Of a stretch of DNA of 64,000 bases, positions 30,932 to 42,504 are shown one piece after another. The DNA lies in assembly GCF_001654835.1 (NCBI RefSeq), contig NZ_LXEP01000008.1, positions 1 through 64,000 of the forward strand, in the 5' to 3' direction. Each line of letters opens with the position of its first letter. The first letter of the stretch is position 1. The position numbers and the translations under genes were made by a program. Below the pieces are notes generated by a model. The model saw only the letters and a program-made list of their open reading frames with translations. It was not told the origin of the DNA and searched no databases. This stretch comes from Buttiauxella gaviniae ATCC 51604. Its GTDB lineage: Bacteria; Pseudomonadota; Gammaproteobacteria; Enterobacterales; Enterobacteriaceae.

Positions 30932-33127
30932 CTACCTTAATGTATGGACTAAGGCCAGAGGCTCTGGCTTGCCTATCAGATACCCTTGTAAAAAATGTAC
31001 GCCGAGTTCGCATAACAGCCTGCGCTGCTCTTCCGTTTCAACAAACTCAGCCACAACAATCAATTGCTTCGCTCGAGCCATATCACATATAGATTTAACA
31101 ATCAGTGGGTCAAGCGAGTCGGTGGTGATGTCTTTAATGAAGCAACCATCAATCTTAATAATGTCCGCATGCAACCTTTTCAACCGCTCGTAGTTCGCAT
31201 AACCGGTACCAAAGTCGTCGATGGCAATTTTAAACCCATAATCACGCAGTAATGTAATGTTCTGCATTGAAGTTTCTGAGTCTGAAAAAGCCTGTTCCTC
31301 GGTGACTTCAATAATCACGCTGCTGGCTGGCACCTGAAATTGCGTAAACAATGAAATAATATTCTGCGCAATATCCTTTTGCATCAAGGTCAACGGCATA
31401 AGGTTTACCGAGAAACGTGACTGCTCGCCCTTCTCTGGGTGAAGATACAAATAATTCACCAGCTTCTTCACCACTAACATATCGAAGTGCGTGCTGAGGT
31501 TAAACTCGGCAATAACAGGAATAAACTTATCCGGGGTAATTAATTCATCATCAAAAGTGATGCGGCTCAGTATTTCGTGATATCCATGTCCCATCTTATT
31601 CACAATAGGTTGTGCATAGAGAGTGACAGGTTCTTCTTCATTTAAGGCCCGTTTGATTTTTTGCAGTAACAAAACACGCTCTGTCGTTTTGTCAGAGACA
31701 TATTCAACTCTGGTATTCAAGCTGAGCACGCGTAACGATTCACTCGCCTGTTCGGAAAGAAAACTTAATTGCCCTAAAGTGTGGTGTAATTCTTCAAGGC
31801 TATTGTCGATAACGCTATAGGATGCGCCGTACTCAATTTCCAGCATGGTGTTATGCCATGTTATTTTTTTGCTATTGAGTAAATCAACAATATGTTCGAG
31901 TCGCGCATCGGTATGTTGTCCGCGGAGGAAAATTAATAATTCACTGCCGGGTAACTGAAATATTTGTTCGCCTTCATGCAGGAAAGGCGTTATCTGGCTG
32001 GTAACCATGCGCTTACAATGAATTCGCATCATCATGCCGTAATGGCGGCTTAAAAATTCCAGGTTCGACATCCGTAGGCAGCAAAGCGTCCCTTCCGGAT
32101 AACATTGCACATGATGTTCCAGCGCACGTAAATTTGGTAATTGTGTTAACGGATCGGTTAGTGACTGCGAATGATAAATGCGTTTCATCCATTCGTTTTT
32201 CTTAAACATCATCGTCATGTACAACATACAGACGGAAAAAGAGATGAAAACAGAAAGAATGAATGACAGGGCAAATTCTGTATTAACCCCGTAAAGGAAA
32301 CCATCGTTATATGTCAATAGTAGCCATACGGATATAGCCCATAACAGCCCCATTAAACGCGGGCCAAAATGGCGGATACCCAGCGTAAATAGCACAAAAA
32401 TAGCGGGCACGAGGTAACCTGAAACCTGCAACATGCCCCACGACGAGCACAGCACAACCAGCAGAGTTATCAGGCATAACATCCAGGTCAAAGAATAAAA
32501 ACGGCGTGGACCAATGAAATCGCGCATCACGCAACGACGCCAAAAGGCTCGGACGTAATTTGGATTCAGGATCATTCTGAGTGGATAGTAAAACAGGAAA
32601 GTAAATATCAGCGAGGCGGCAATTAAATTTTGAAAATCCACTACCATAAACATGAGTGAATTGTCACCAAAGTACGCAGCCACTGCTTCTGGAAATTGAA
32701 TATATCGTCCCGCCAGATACATCAATAATTTAGTGCTAAAAGGCGCGACAAACCCTAGCCAGAATATCCGAGTCCCCATTCCTTTATCGGTCAGAGCATA
32801 GCGCCACCTCGTCCCAAGATAATGACGGGCAATTATGCTACAAACTATTATTGGAAATATCAGGCAAAAAACAAATGATACTAACGCCACAAATGACAGA
32901 TGTAGTACGCATGAGAATGTCACTGCTGATGAAATTATTAGAGGAATAATCGCAGTCCGGCCATAGATAAACACCATGGCTATCAACAAACCCATTGGGA
33001 GATAAGCGAGATAAACCTGAACACCATCAATTGTCGTTAACGGTGAAATGTAGCGAGAAAAAGGGACAAGCAAGAGAGATAAAACCAGTGCTGTGACGAA
33101 TTTCTTGATAGATTTTTGAAAAATCAT
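30932..33127 (-). CDS. pdeA: Cyclic-di-GMP phosphodiesterase PdeA (YfeA)
   Basis: 731 residues from the ATG at 33127 (AGGG before it); the open frame extends 27 codons further up, but E. coli PdeA is 729. Residues 1-280 form a MASE1-like membrane sensor. A degenerate GGDEF follows (SLTDPLTQLPNLRALE, with LPGSELLIF in place of the active site). The C-terminal EAL domain has EILSRI in the EAL position, NLMP, EVTEEQ, DDFGTG, KIDG and QGYLIGKP. Its close match in E. coli also has EIL. Catalysis is likely but not certain. Confidence 0.92.
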   Translation of the reverse strand: MIFQKSIKKFVTALVLSLLLVPFSRYISPLTTIDGVQVYLAYLPMGLLIAMVFIYGRTAIIPLIISSAVTFSCVLHLSFVALVSFVFCLIFPIIVCSIIARHYLGTRWRYALTDKGMGTRIFWLGFVAPFSTKLLMYLAGRYIQFPEAVAAYFGDNSLMFMVVDFQNLIAASLIFTFLFYYPLRMILNPNYVRAFWRRCVMRDFIGPRRFYSLTWMLCLITLLVVLCSSWGMLQVSGYLVPAIFVLFTLGIRHFGPRLMGLLWAISVWLLLTYNDGFLYGVNTEFALSFILSVFISFSVCMLYMTMMFKKNEWMKRIYHSQSLTDPLTQLPNLRALEHHVQCYPEGTLCCLRMSNLEFLSRHYGMMMRIHCKRMVTSQITPFLHEGEQIFQLPGSELLIFLRGQHTDARLEHIVDLLNSKKITWHNTMLEIEYGASYSVIDNSLEELHHTLGQLSFLSEQASESLRVLSLNTRVEYVSDKTTERVLLLQKIKRALNEEEPVTLYAQPIVNKMGHGYHEILSRITFDDELITPDKFIPVIAEFNLSTHFDMLVVKKLVNYLYLHPEKGEQSRFSVNLMPLTLMQKDIAQNIISLFTQFQVPASSVIIEVTEEQAFSDSETSMQNITLLRDYGFKIAIDDFGTGYANYERLKRLHADIIKIDGCFIKDITTDSLDPLIVKSICDMARAKQLIVVAEFVETEEQRRLLCELGVHFLQGYLIGKPEPLALVHTLR

Positions 33128-33376
33128 AAGCCCTGGTCTGAGTATTCTGTAATGGCTTTGCAGCATTATTCGGTGATAAATAATACGTTTATTTGTTGCG
33201 CAAATCAAGTTTGCGAATTATTGCATGTAGTTAAATTTATTGGTTTTTTATACAACCCAACAAAGAGAAATAGTTTGATATATTCATATTGAGAATACAT
33301 CGTATTTATATATTCACTAAATTGATGAAAATCGTGCTCAGATCACTATTTTGTGAAGTTATTCTGGCGCAGAAAC

Positions 33377-33407
33377 GAAAAAACCCCCGCCATTAGGCGA
33401 GGGTTTC
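33377..33407 (-). terminator. Terminator of the tRNA-Ala operon
   Basis: On the minus strand AACCCTCGCC-TAAT-GGCGGGGGTT followed by TTTT. It lies just past the second tRNA-Ala. Confidence 0.85.
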
Positions 33408-33413
33408 ATATTT

Positions 33414-33489
<76 letters not shown>

Positions 33490-33535
33490 ACGAATGGGTT
33501 TGGTTTAAACGATTCAAATCTTGCTGGTAAAGATT

Positions 33536-33611
<76 letters not shown>

Positions 33612-33644
33612 GTACCGTGAAACCGTGTCGTATCGACGGGCGGC

Positions 33645-33673
33645 ATCATATGAAACCCATTCAATAGTGTCAA
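33645..33673 (-). promoter_or_regulatory. Sigma-70 promoter of the tRNA-Ala operon
   Basis: TTGACA, 17 bases, TATGAT, then the GC-rich discriminator GCCGCCC typical of stringently controlled stable-RNA promoters. It ends about 33 bases before alaW. Confidence 0.85.
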
Positions 33674-33832
33674 CGTCAAATTCAGCTTCTGCGATTAATC
33701 GCCGAAAAAGCAAACAATACAAGTAAAAGCAGATGCATCTCGTCTTCCTGTAGTTAATCCTGTCACAGTTTCCAGTAAAATGATCCTCTAAAATGAACCA
33801 CTAATAACCCCTTTGGATTTAAGGAAAAAACT

Positions 33833-34186
33833 GTGCTCAAGGAACGTATGACCCCGGAAGAGCTGGCGATGATTACTGGTTATAGTCGCCAAACAATCAA
33901 CAAATGGGTACGCAAAGAAAGCTGGCTCACAACTCAAAAACCCGGTGTTCAGGGAGGTAAAGCTCGCCTGATTCATGTGGATGAACGTGTTCGCGATTTT
34001 ATTAATAGTGCAAAACGCGTTTCGGAGAAACTCAGCAGCTACCACGTTAATGACACTTCACTGGAAGGGCTTTTGCTCAATTCGATGAAACAGATGTCTA
34101 TCTCGGAACAAGAAAAGATGTCTGCATTGATTCTGCGAGAAGGCATTGCTGGGGTGTTAAAGCGTTTAGGTATTCGTGATGAGTAA
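33833..34186 (+). CDS. yfeC: DUF1323 putative DNA-binding protein YfeC
   Basis: 117 residues from a GTG with AAGGA 7 bases before it. N-terminal helix-turn-helix MTPEELAMITGYSRQTINKW followed by VQGGKARLIHVDERVRDF, as in E. coli YfeC. The C-terminal LILREGIAGVLKRLGIRD also matches. E. coli has the paralogue yfeD next door; here only one copy is present. Target unknown. Followed by a strong terminator. Confidence 0.9.
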   Translation: MLKERMTPEELAMITGYSRQTINKWVRKESWLTTQKPGVQGGKARLIHVDERVRDFINSAKRVSEKLSSYHVNDTSLEGLLLNSMKQMSISEQEKMSALILREGIAGVLKRLGIRDE

Positions 34187-34196
34187 AACGAGTATC

Positions 34197-34222
34197 AAAA
34201 AGCCGGCATAAGCCGGCTTTTT
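34197..34222. terminator. Bidirectional terminator between yfeC and gltX
   Basis: AAAAAGCCGGC-ATAA-GCCGGCTTTTT, perfect and symmetrical, between two convergent genes. Confidence 0.92.
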
Positions 34223-34249
34223 AGTCACAACACTTTATAACGCGGGGCG

Positions 34250-35665
34250 TTATTGTTGTGCTTCGCGCGCAGCAATGAATTCCAGAGCCTGATTAATACG
34301 AGCAATCGAACGTTGCTTACCAATCGCGTGAACAGTGACATCAAGACCAGGTGACTGCCCTGCCCCTGTAACAGCGACACGCAACGGCATACCAACTTTA
34401 CCCATACCTACTTCCAACTCATCAGCGGTTGCCTGAATTGCATTATGCACATTCTCTGCAGTCCAGTCGGTCAATGCTGCCAGTTTATCGCGCACAACTT
34501 CCAGCGGCTGACGAGCAACCGGACGAAGGTGTTTCTTCGCAGCATCCGCGTCAAACTCACTGAAATCTTCATAGAAGTAGCGGCAAGTTTCAGCCATCTC
34601 TTTCAGCGTTTTGCAGCGGTCGCCCAACAATTTAACCAACTCAGCCAGTTGTGGGCCGTTGCGGGTATCAATATTTTGCTGCTCGATATGCCATTGCAGA
34701 TGGGTCGCAACATATTCAGGAGCAAGGTGGTTAATGTAGTGGTGGTTAAGCCACTGCAATTTTTCAGTGTTGAATGCACTGGCCGATTTGCTAACGGAGT
34801 CCAGTGTGAACAATTTGATCATCTCTTCACGAGTGAAGATTTCCTGATCGCCATGAGACCAGCCCAAACGCACCAGGTAGTTCAACAGAGCTTCTGGTAG
34901 ATAGCCATCGTCACGATACTGCATGACACTAACTGCACCATGACGTTTGGACAGTTTTTTACCGTCGTCACCATTAATCATGGAAACATGCGCATAAACC
35001 GGAACTGGCGCATTCAATGCTTTCAGGATGTTGATCTGACGCGGAGTGTTGTTGATATGGTCTTCGCCACGAACAACGTGGGTGATTTCCATATCCCAGT
35101 CATCCACTACAACACAGAAGTTGTAGGTTGGGGATCCATCGGTACGGCGAATGATCAGATCATCCAACTCCTGGTTGCTAAATTCGATTGGGCCACGGAT
35201 CTGGTCATCGAAAATAACAGAACCTTCTTGCGGGTTGGCAAAACGCACAACACATGGTTCATCAGCAGTATGATGCTCATGGCCATGACGGCAGCGCCCG
35301 TCATAACGCGGCTTGTCGCCGTTCGCCATTTGTTCTTCACGCAAAGCTTCAAGGCGTTCTTTAGAGCAGTAGCATTTGTAGGCTGTACCAGCTTCCAGCA
35401 TCTCGTCGATAACCGCGTTATAGCGATCAAAACGCTTGGTCTGATAGTACGGGCCTTCATCCCACTCAAGGCTCAGCCAGTTCATGCCATCCATAATAGC
35501 TTCGATAGCTTCTGGTGTTGAACGCTCAAGGTCTGTGTCTTCTATACGAAGCACGAACTCACCGTCGTGGTTACGAGCAAAAAGCCATGAATAGAGAGCA
35601 GTACGAGCACCACCAACGTGCAAATAGCCTGTTGGGCTTGGCGCGAAGCGAGTTTTGATTTTCAT
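34250..35665 (-). CDS. gltX: Glutamyl-tRNA synthetase
   Basis: 471 residues, the E. coli length. Class I signature HIGH appears as [11 protein letters not shown] (10-19). KMSKS appears as [11 protein letters not shown] near 232-242. The zinc-binding segment [15 protein letters not shown]...CRHGHEH is intact. Charges tRNA-Glu for translation and tetrapyrrole synthesis. Divergent from the tRNA-Val/Lys operon. Confidence 0.98.
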   Translation of the reverse strand: MKIKTRFAPSPTGYLHVGGARTALYSWLFARNHDGEFVLRIEDTDLERSTPEAIEAIMDGMNWLSLEWDEGPYYQTKRFDRYNAVIDEMLEAGTAYKCYCSKERLEALREEQMANGDKPRYDGRCRHGHEHHTADEPCVVRFANPQEGSVIFDDQIRGPIEFSNQELDDLIIRRTDGSPTYNFCVVVDDWDMEITHVVRGEDHINNTPRQINILKALNAPVPVYAHVSMINGDDGKKLSKRHGAVSVMQYRDDGYLPEALLNYLVRLGWSHGDQEIFTREEMIKLFTLDSVSKSASAFNTEKLQWLNHHYINHLAPEYVATHLQWHIEQQNIDTRNGPQLAELVKLLGDRCKTLKEMAETCRYFYEDFSEFDADAAKKHLRPVARQPLEVVRDKLAALTDWTAENVHNAIQATADELEVGMGKVGMPLRVAVTGAGQSPGLDVTVHAIGKQRSIARINQALEFIAAREAQQ

Positions 35666-35880
35666 TAAACGGCCTTAATTACGCAAAAGTACCGGGGAAC
35701 CGGCAAATGCCAGGGAATATAGAGTGGGCAACATTCTACCACTGTGTACTGATTCCTCAATGTCGATACCCTTTCTTGTCTTCAATCCACATATTTTGAT
35801 GACAAATCAATCACCAATGCGTAATTCGCGATCGCATTGTTTATTTTTACGACGAACGAACAAAATCTTTAGAAAAGGCG

Positions 35881-35908
35881 TTGACTCATTTTCAACTCTC
35901 CCTATAAT
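35881..35908 (+). promoter_or_regulatory. Sigma-70 promoter of the tRNA-Val/Lys operon
   Basis: TTGACT, 16 bases, TATAAT, then a GCGACTCC discriminator. Transcription would begin about 10 bases before the first tRNA-Val. Confidence 0.88.
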
Positions 35909-35925
35909 GCGACTCCACACAGCGG

Positions 35926-36001
35926 GGGTGATTAGCTCAGTTGGTAGAGCACCTCCTTTACACGGAGGGGGTCGGCGGTTCGAGCCCGTCATCACCCACC
36001 A
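35926..36001 (+). tRNA. valU: tRNA-Val (anticodon TAC)
   Basis: 76 bases with encoded CCA. Acceptor GGGTGAT/ATCACCC, anticodon arm CCTCC-TTTACAC-GGAGG, T arm GGTTCGAGCC. First of three identical copies, in the order valU-valX-valY-lysV of E. coli. Confidence 0.97.
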
Positions 36002-36044
36002 TTCATTAGTGAGTGATTCCGCAGTGTAGCAAGAGATAAGATTT

Positions 36045-36120
36045 GGGTGATTAGCTCAGTTGGTAGAGCACCTCCTTTACACGGAGGGGGTCGGCGGTTC
36101 GAGCCCGTCATCACCCACCA
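36045..36120 (+). tRNA. valX: tRNA-Val (anticodon TAC)
   Basis: Identical to the copy at 35926-36001. A 43-base spacer separates them. Confidence 0.97.
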
Positions 36121-36153
36121 TTATCTACTCTTGCAATAGAAGTACCGAAGTTT

Positions 36154-36229
36154 GGGTGATTAGCTCAGTTGGTAGAGCACCTCCTTTACACGGAGGGGGT
36201 CGGCGGTTCGAGCCCGTCATCACCCACCA
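36154..36229 (+). tRNA. valY: tRNA-Val (anticodon TAC)
   Basis: Third identical copy, after a 33-base spacer. Only 3 bases separate it from the tRNA-Lys gene. Confidence 0.97.
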
Positions 36230-36232
36230 TTC

Positions 36233-36308
36233 GGGGCGTTAGCTCAGTTGGTAGAGCAGTTGACTTTTAATCAATTGGTCGCAGGTTCGAATCCTGCACG
36301 CCCCACCA
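36233..36308 (+). tRNA. lysV: tRNA-Lys (anticodon TTT)
   Basis: 76 bases with encoded CCA. Acceptor GGGGCGT pairs exactly with ACGCCCC; E. coli has GGGTCGT/ACGACCC, so a compensated pair change has occurred. Anticodon loop CTTTTAA, T arm GGTTCGAATCC. The last 18 bases plus one following A are repeated 181 bases downstream. Confidence 0.97.
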
Positions 36309-36314
36309 AATTTA

Positions 36315-36343
36315 GACAAAAGCGCCTTCGGGGCGCTTTTGTC
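36315..36343 (+). terminator. Terminator after tRNA-Lys
   Basis: GACAAAAGCGCC-TTCGG-GGCGCTTTTGTC followed by GTTTC. Very stable stem containing the TTCG tetraloop sequence, 7 bases past the tRNA. Confidence 0.85.
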
Positions 36344-36397
36344 GTTTCTAAGGCTCGATCTTTTTCATGCTGGGTTCGAACCTGCTGCAGGTTTGAC

Positions 36398-36464
36398 AAA
36401 ATCGTCGGGAACGATTTTACATCACCGCTTGCGGTGAACCTCAGGGCGAGTCTCAGGATGAGAC
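36398..36464 (-). repeat. Three-hairpin module, second copy
   Basis: Read on the minus strand: H1 GTCTC-ATCCT-GAGAC (36450-36464), H2 TCACCGC-AA-GCGGTGA (36422-36437), H3 with arms AAAATCGT and ACGATTTT around loop TCCCG (36398-36418). Order, spacing, H3 loop and the linker ending GAGG before H2 match the ERIC insert at 796-860. Stem sequences differ but remain paired. Confidence 0.72.
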
Positions 36465-36575
36465 GAGTGATATCCTGCACGCCCCACCAATGTATAAAGG
36501 CGCCTTTTTGCTATGCGCGTTTCTAATACATCACCTGGCGCCCTGCCAAAATTAATGAATACCACCTTCTTCTCT

Positions 36576-36602
36576 CAAGATTTTCCCGCGTTTAGCCGAT
36601 AA
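36576..36602 (+). promoter_or_regulatory. Sigma-28 (FliA) promoter of the flxA-like gene
   Basis: A perfect -10 GCCGATAA (36595-36602) with the -35 element CAAGATTT 11 bases before; consensus TAAAGTTT, 5 of 8. It lies 30 bases ahead of the ATG. This marks the gene as a late flagellar-class gene. Confidence 0.75.
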
Positions 36603-36632
36603 CTGCTTCATCTAATCCCTCGAGGAACTATT

Positions 36633-36977
36633 ATGAGCAACACTATCAACACCTCTACACCTTCACCGCAAGCCAGCACAGGCAGTTCTTCAGCAAGTTC
36701 TGGTAACAACCTGGCTTCACAAATCAGCCGTATCACCCAGCAAATAACTAAACTAACTCAGCAAGCGAAAGATATTGCCAATGGCAGCGGCACAACAGAA
36801 GAAAAGCAAAAACAGCAGGAACTGATTCAGGCACAGATTAAAATGCTGCAGGCGCAACTTGCACAACTACAGCGCCAGCAAGTAGAAGCTGCAGAGAAAA
36901 AACAGGAACAGCAACAATCCCGAGTGGAAGGTGTGAATAAACCATCCGAAGATCATCAGATCGATATCTACGTCTAA
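36633..36977 (+). CDS. FlxA-like protein
   Basis: 114 residues, FlxA family. A Ser/Thr-rich N-terminus is followed by a long Gln/Lys-rich coiled coil (about 28-92: [18 protein letters not shown], then [19 protein letters not shown]). GAGGAA precedes the ATG. FlxA of E. coli (110 residues) is expressed from a FliA promoter and has no settled function. The promoter here is the same type. The gene occupies the place of xapABR in E. coli. The last four bases overlap the end of yfeR on the opposite strand. Confidence 0.85.
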   Translation: MSNTINTSTPSPQASTGSSSASSGNNLASQISRITQQITKLTQQAKDIANGSGTTEEKQKQQELIQAQIKMLQAQLAQLQRQQVEAAEKKQEQQQSRVEGVNKPSEDHQIDIYV

Positions 36978-37903
36978 TCTTTATTAAACAGTGGGTCGCT
37001 CAGGCGAGCAGTAGTTAACTGCTGCGCCTGTTGACGAACAACCTGCCAGATAGCCTCAGCAGCACGAGAAAGTGAGCGATTTTTCCGCCGCACCAACATT
37101 AATTGCCGATCGACAACCGGAACTAGCGGCCTGACAACCAGAGGGCGCTCTTTAGGTAACGGCAATGCAAGTGCTGGAAGAACGCTAATGCCAATTCCGG
37201 CCTCAACCATTGGAAACAGTGTTGCCGGGTGGCCAATCTGCTGAACAATATTGGCCTCAATACCCTGACGCATTAACGCATCATCGATCAACGGGCGGCT
37301 GCCTGATGCGTAATCCTGTAGCACCAGGTTTTGACCTTGTAATGCCTGCCACGAAACACACGACTGAGCGGCAAACTGATGGTCATTACGGCAAAGCAAT
37401 AAAAACGGCTCGGAAAGCACGACTTCACAATCCAGATCATTTGCCTGAATAGGGTCGATAACCATGCCAAAATCGACTTCCCCCTGACGAATGCTTTGCA
37501 GCACCCACTGTTGCGGGCGGTCGTGGAGCACAAAGCGGATCGCGGGAAACTCAAGCGCTGCCGCAGCGATAGATTGCGGCATTAAGTGGGCTGAGATAGT
37601 CTGGCTCGCGGCGACCCGCACAATTCCGCTTAGCTGATGGCCAACGCTACGTGTATCCAAAAGTGTGCTGGTCAACTCTTCCAGCAGCCGCTCAAGCCTG
37701 GACGCCAGTTGTTGGCCCGCATCCGTCAGCACGACTTCTCGTGTTGTGCGGTCAAGCAGCTTTACGCCTAGCTCACTCTCTAACTCTTTTACGCTATGGC
37801 TAACCGCCGATTGGCTCAAACCAATTTGCTCCCCTGCCCGGCTAAAACTCCCGGCATGAGCTATGGCGACAAACACTTTTAACTGACGCAGTGAATAATT
37901 CAT
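36974..37903 (-). CDS. yfeR: LysR family regulator YfeR
   Basis: 309 residues. N-terminal HTH in [20 protein letters not shown], then [20 protein letters not shown]. Divergent from yfeH, as in E. coli and Salmonella, where YfeR responds to osmolarity and controls yfeH. The 90-base gap contains ATTAATGCATT, a symmetrical T-N11-A type candidate site. The effector domain is complete. Confidence 0.9.
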   Translation of the reverse strand: MNYSLRQLKVFVAIAHAGSFSRAGEQIGLSQSAVSHSVKELESELGVKLLDRTTREVVLTDAGQQLASRLERLLEELTSTLLDTRSVGHQLSGIVRVAASQTISAHLMPQSIAAAALEFPAIRFVLHDRPQQWVLQSIRQGEVDFGMVIDPIQANDLDCEVVLSEPFLLLCRNDHQFAAQSCVSWQALQGQNLVLQDYASGSRPLIDDALMRQGIEANIVQQIGHPATLFPMVEAGIGISVLPALALPLPKERPLVVRPLVPVVDRQLMLVRRKNRSLSRAAEAIWQVVRQQAQQLTTARLSDPLFNKD

Positions 37904-37993
37904 CTATTAAATTCATTAATGCATTCAATAAATCAATTTTATTTCTAAAACTAATGAAAGCACAATAGCCCTACAACAGTTTGAGGAATGATG

Positions 37994-38983
37994 ATGAAAC
38001 TCTTTCGCGTACTCGACCCCTTCACGCTGACGCTAATTGTGACCGTATTACTGGCGTCTTTCTTCCCCGCTCAAGGCAGCTTTGTTGGCTTTTTTGAAGG
38101 GCTAACGACCGCCGCAATTGCACTGTTATTCTTTATGCACGGCGCAAAGCTTTCGCGCGAAGCGATTATTGCTGGCAGCAGCCACTGGCGTTTACACCTG
38201 TGGGTAATGTGCAGCACGTTCGTGCTATTCCCGGTGCTAGGCGTGTTGTTCGCCTGGTGGGCACCAGTCAATGTCAGCCCTGAGATTTATACAGGATTCT
38301 TGTACCTGTGTATTTTGCCTGCCACGGTGCAGTCCGCTATTGCGTTCACTTCGCTTGCAGGAGGCAACGTGGCAGCAGCCGTGTGCGCCGCATCGGCTTC
38401 TAGTCTGCTTGGTATATTCCTGTCGCCACTTTTAGTGGGCATGGTGATGCATGTTCATGGCGCGAGTGGCAGCTTGCAGCAGGTCGGCAGCATTATGATG
38501 CAGCTACTGGTGCCGTTTGTGGCGGGTCATCTTTCTCGCCCGTGGATTGGTAATTGGGTCGCAAAACATAAAAAATGGATTGGTAAAACGGATCAGACTT
38601 CCATTCTGCTCGTCATTTACACGGCATTTAGCGAAGCGGTAAGGCACGGAATTTGGCACAAAGTCGGCCTGGGTTCACTGCTGTTTATCGTGGTGGTAAG
38701 TCTGGTATTGCTGGCTATTGTCATCACCATCAACATGTTTGTGGCAAGGCGTCTGGGCTTTAGCAAAGCTGATGAAATTACCATTGTGTTTTGCGGTTCG
38801 AAGAAGAGTTTGGCGAATGGTATTCCGATGGCAAATATCTTATTCCCGGTCGCAACAGTCGGGATGATGGTGCTGCCGCTTATGATCTTCCACCAGCTGC
38901 AGTTGATGATATGCGCGGTGCTAGCCCGCCGTTATCAGAAAGAGACGCAGGTGGCAGCCAAAGCCGCCACCGATAACACTTAG
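37994..38983 (+). CDS. yfeH: Putative bile acid:Na+ symporter family transporter YfeH
   Basis: 329 residues from the third of three consecutive ATGs (37994), which is best spaced from TTGAGGA and matches E. coli MKLFRILDPF. About nine or ten membrane segments of the SBF/ASBT-like fold. The conserved FCGSKKSLANGIPMANILFP near the C-terminal third is the signature of the bacterial SBF-like group. Natural substrate is unknown. The stop abuts that of ypeB on the other strand. Confidence 0.92.
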   Translation: MKLFRVLDPFTLTLIVTVLLASFFPAQGSFVGFFEGLTTAAIALLFFMHGAKLSREAIIAGSSHWRLHLWVMCSTFVLFPVLGVLFAWWAPVNVSPEIYTGFLYLCILPATVQSAIAFTSLAGGNVAAAVCAASASSLLGIFLSPLLVGMVMHVHGASGSLQQVGSIMMQLLVPFVAGHLSRPWIGNWVAKHKKWIGKTDQTSILLVIYTAFSEAVRHGIWHKVGLGSLLFIVVVSLVLLAIVITINMFVARRLGFSKADEITIVFCGSKKSLANGIPMANILFPVATVGMMVLPLMIFHQLQLMICAVLARRYQKETQVAAKAATDNT

Positions 38984-39199
38984 TTAATGCCTTTTGAGGG
39001 GCTTCACCAGCCCCTCCAACCCTTCGGTCTTAATCAGCAAAGTAAGCCTCATTAGCTCACCAAGATGCCCTTGAGGAAATTCATCTTTACGCGCAAACCA
39101 CAGCAAGTACTCTTCCGGTACATCAATCAATACGCGACCTTTATACTTGCCGAACGGCATTACTGTATTAGCTATCTCAATAAGCTGCTCTTTATCCAT
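38984..39199 (-). CDS. ypeB: DUF3820 family protein YpeB
   Basis: 71 residues from the ATG at 39199 (AGGTG 6 bases before); a GTG at 39208 would add three residues and overlap ligA. The sequence IANTVMPFGKYKGRVLIDVP, then EEYLLWFARKDEFPQG, is the whole DUF3820 motif. The start follows the ligA TGA by one base, so translation is coupled. Function unknown; related domains occur in nucleases and DNA-repair contexts. Confidence 0.92.
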   Translation of the reverse strand: MDKEQLIEIANTVMPFGKYKGRVLIDVPEEYLLWFARKDEFPQGHLGELMRLTLLIKTEGLEGLVKPLKRH

Positions 39200-39200
39200 C

Positions 39201-41228
<2,028 letters not shown>

Positions 41229-41234
41229 TCAATA

Positions 41235-41261
41235 TAAAAAACCCCCGGAATCCGAGGGTTC
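41235..41261 (-). terminator. Terminator between zipA and ligA
   Basis: On the minus strand AACCCTCGG-ATT-CCGGGGGTT then TTTT. It would reduce read-through from zipA into ligA. Confidence 0.8.
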
Positions 41262-41287
41262 AAAGAAAAACATGTTCAGAGCGCGTA

Positions 41288-42274
41288 TCAATGGCTGATG
41301 TTAGCTTCAACCACTTCGCGGATACGGTCCTGGTACTCACGCATTTTTTGCGGCGTCATCATACGACGTTGGTCATCAAGCACAACACCACCGACTTCAT
41401 CGGCAATGTGCTGAGCGGACTGCAGCATCAATTTAAAGTTTTGCGTTGGGTCGCCGTATGACGGTACTTGCATGAAAATTGTCACGCCAGGCGTTGCAAA
41501 ATTCGTCATGCTTTCTGGGTCAAAAGAACCTGGCTTAACCATATTCGCAAGACTAAAGAGAACCGGACCACTGCCATCAGGACTGAGATGACGGTGGAAA
41601 ATGTTCATTTCGCCAAAGATAAAGCCCGCTTGCTGAATACTGTTTAACAGCACATCACCGTTAATCATGCTGCCAGCATGAGCCGATACGTTCAGCACAA
41701 TCACCGTCTCTTTACGACGTGCCGGAGGTTCCGGTGTCAGAGCAGGTTGTACCGCAACTGGCTCAGACGCAGGTTCAGAATGCTGCACCGGTTGGACCGG
41801 CGCTTGCGGTGCCACTGGCTGAGGCGGTTGAACAGGCTGTTGTACCGGTTGATGGACAGCAGGTTGCTGTGGCGCTGGCTGATGTGCCGGCGCAACAGGA
41901 ACTTCCTGACGTGGAATAACCGGTTCAGGCTGACGCACTGGCGCACCCTGACGCGGCTCCGCAGAGGCGTAAGGTGGCTCATACTGATGTTGAGGAGCTT
42001 GCGGCTGCCGAGGCATTTCTGGCTCGCGAGTCGTTGTTTCTGGCGCAGGATTAACCCGACGCACACGCACCTCACCTACTCCATCATCTTGTTCATCGTC
42101 AGCCTCGTCGTCATCCGATTCGTATTCGTCACGCTTAGACTTCAGGCGCTTCATTGGACGATCACGAAAAATGGAAGAACGCTCCTTACGACTTGTCCAC
42201 AGGCCGTGAACCAGTAAGGCTATTATGGCGATCGCGCCAACAATGATTAATATCAGACGCAAATCCTGCATCAT
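41288..42274 (-). CDS. zipA: Cell-division protein ZipA
   Basis: 328 residues from the ATG at 42274, matching E. coli [20 protein letters not shown]; the frame runs 17 codons further up. An N-out membrane anchor (about 4-25) is followed by a basic/acidic segment, a long Pro/Gln/Val linker (about 80-185) and the C-terminal FtsZ-binding domain ([20 protein letters not shown] ... [18 protein letters not shown]). Tethers FtsZ to the membrane; essential in E. coli. The repetitive linker produces long spurious frames on the other strand. Confidence 0.96.
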   Translation of the reverse strand: MMQDLRLILIIVGAIAIIALLVHGLWTSRKERSSIFRDRPMKRLKSKRDEYESDDDEADDEQDDGVGEVRVRRVNPAPETTTREPEMPRQPQAPQHQYEPPYASAEPRQGAPVRQPEPVIPRQEVPVAPAHQPAPQQPAVHQPVQQPVQPPQPVAPQAPVQPVQHSEPASEPVAVQPALTPEPPARRKETVIVLNVSAHAGSMINGDVLLNSIQQAGFIFGEMNIFHRHLSPDGSGPVLFSLANMVKPGSFDPESMTNFATPGVTIFMQVPSYGDPTQNFKLMLQSAQHIADEVGGVVLDDQRRMMTPQKMREYQDRIREVVEANISH

Positions 42275-42504
42275 TATATTCTCTGTTGTTCTAACACCTT
42301 GCCACCGCGGCAAACATTTACTCACTAAGAGTATTTGCCCATCTGCTCAAGTGCAAGTCCGCACACTGTTTTCTCAGCATAAAGATGTACCAAAATCGAT
42401 TTTTCGCTGTTTTTTCGACCATTTCTTAATAAGTTTTTCTCCTGGCACTCAGTTATGATAACTCTGCACGTCATTGTAATGACCAAAAAGGAGTTCGTTC
42501 AGAT

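Larger units (their letters stand above)
36291..36490 (+). repeat. tRNA-Lys 3'-end duplication with 181-bp repeat period
   Basis: ATCCTGCACGCCCCACCAA (the 3' end of tRNA-Lys through CCA plus one A) at 36291-36309 recurs exactly at 36472-36490. The interval holds the terminator and the three-hairpin module. This resembles the rtT repeats after E. coli tyrT, where units of about 178 bp each carry 19 bases of tRNA-Tyr 3' end (recalled). It is also the form left by integration at a tRNA gene, but no integrase or cargo is present. Confidence 0.8.

Noticed and set aside
35926-36229. Three near-perfect direct repeats of 76 bp
   Set aside because: These are three tRNA-Val genes, not a mobile or CRISPR repeat.
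35807-36480. Open frames spanning the tRNA-Val and tRNA-Lys genes on both strands
   Set aside because: They translate tRNA sequence (for example LVGRAGFEPATN) and are well-known false calls.
36309-36490. Intact integrated island at tRNA-Lys
   Set aside because: The two direct repeats are only 181 bp apart and enclose no integrase or cargo, so at most this is a scar.
41678-42217. Long plus-strand frames of 179 and 66 residues opposite zipA
   Set aside because: They are antisense to the Pro/Gln-rich linker of zipA, with biased composition and no family signal.
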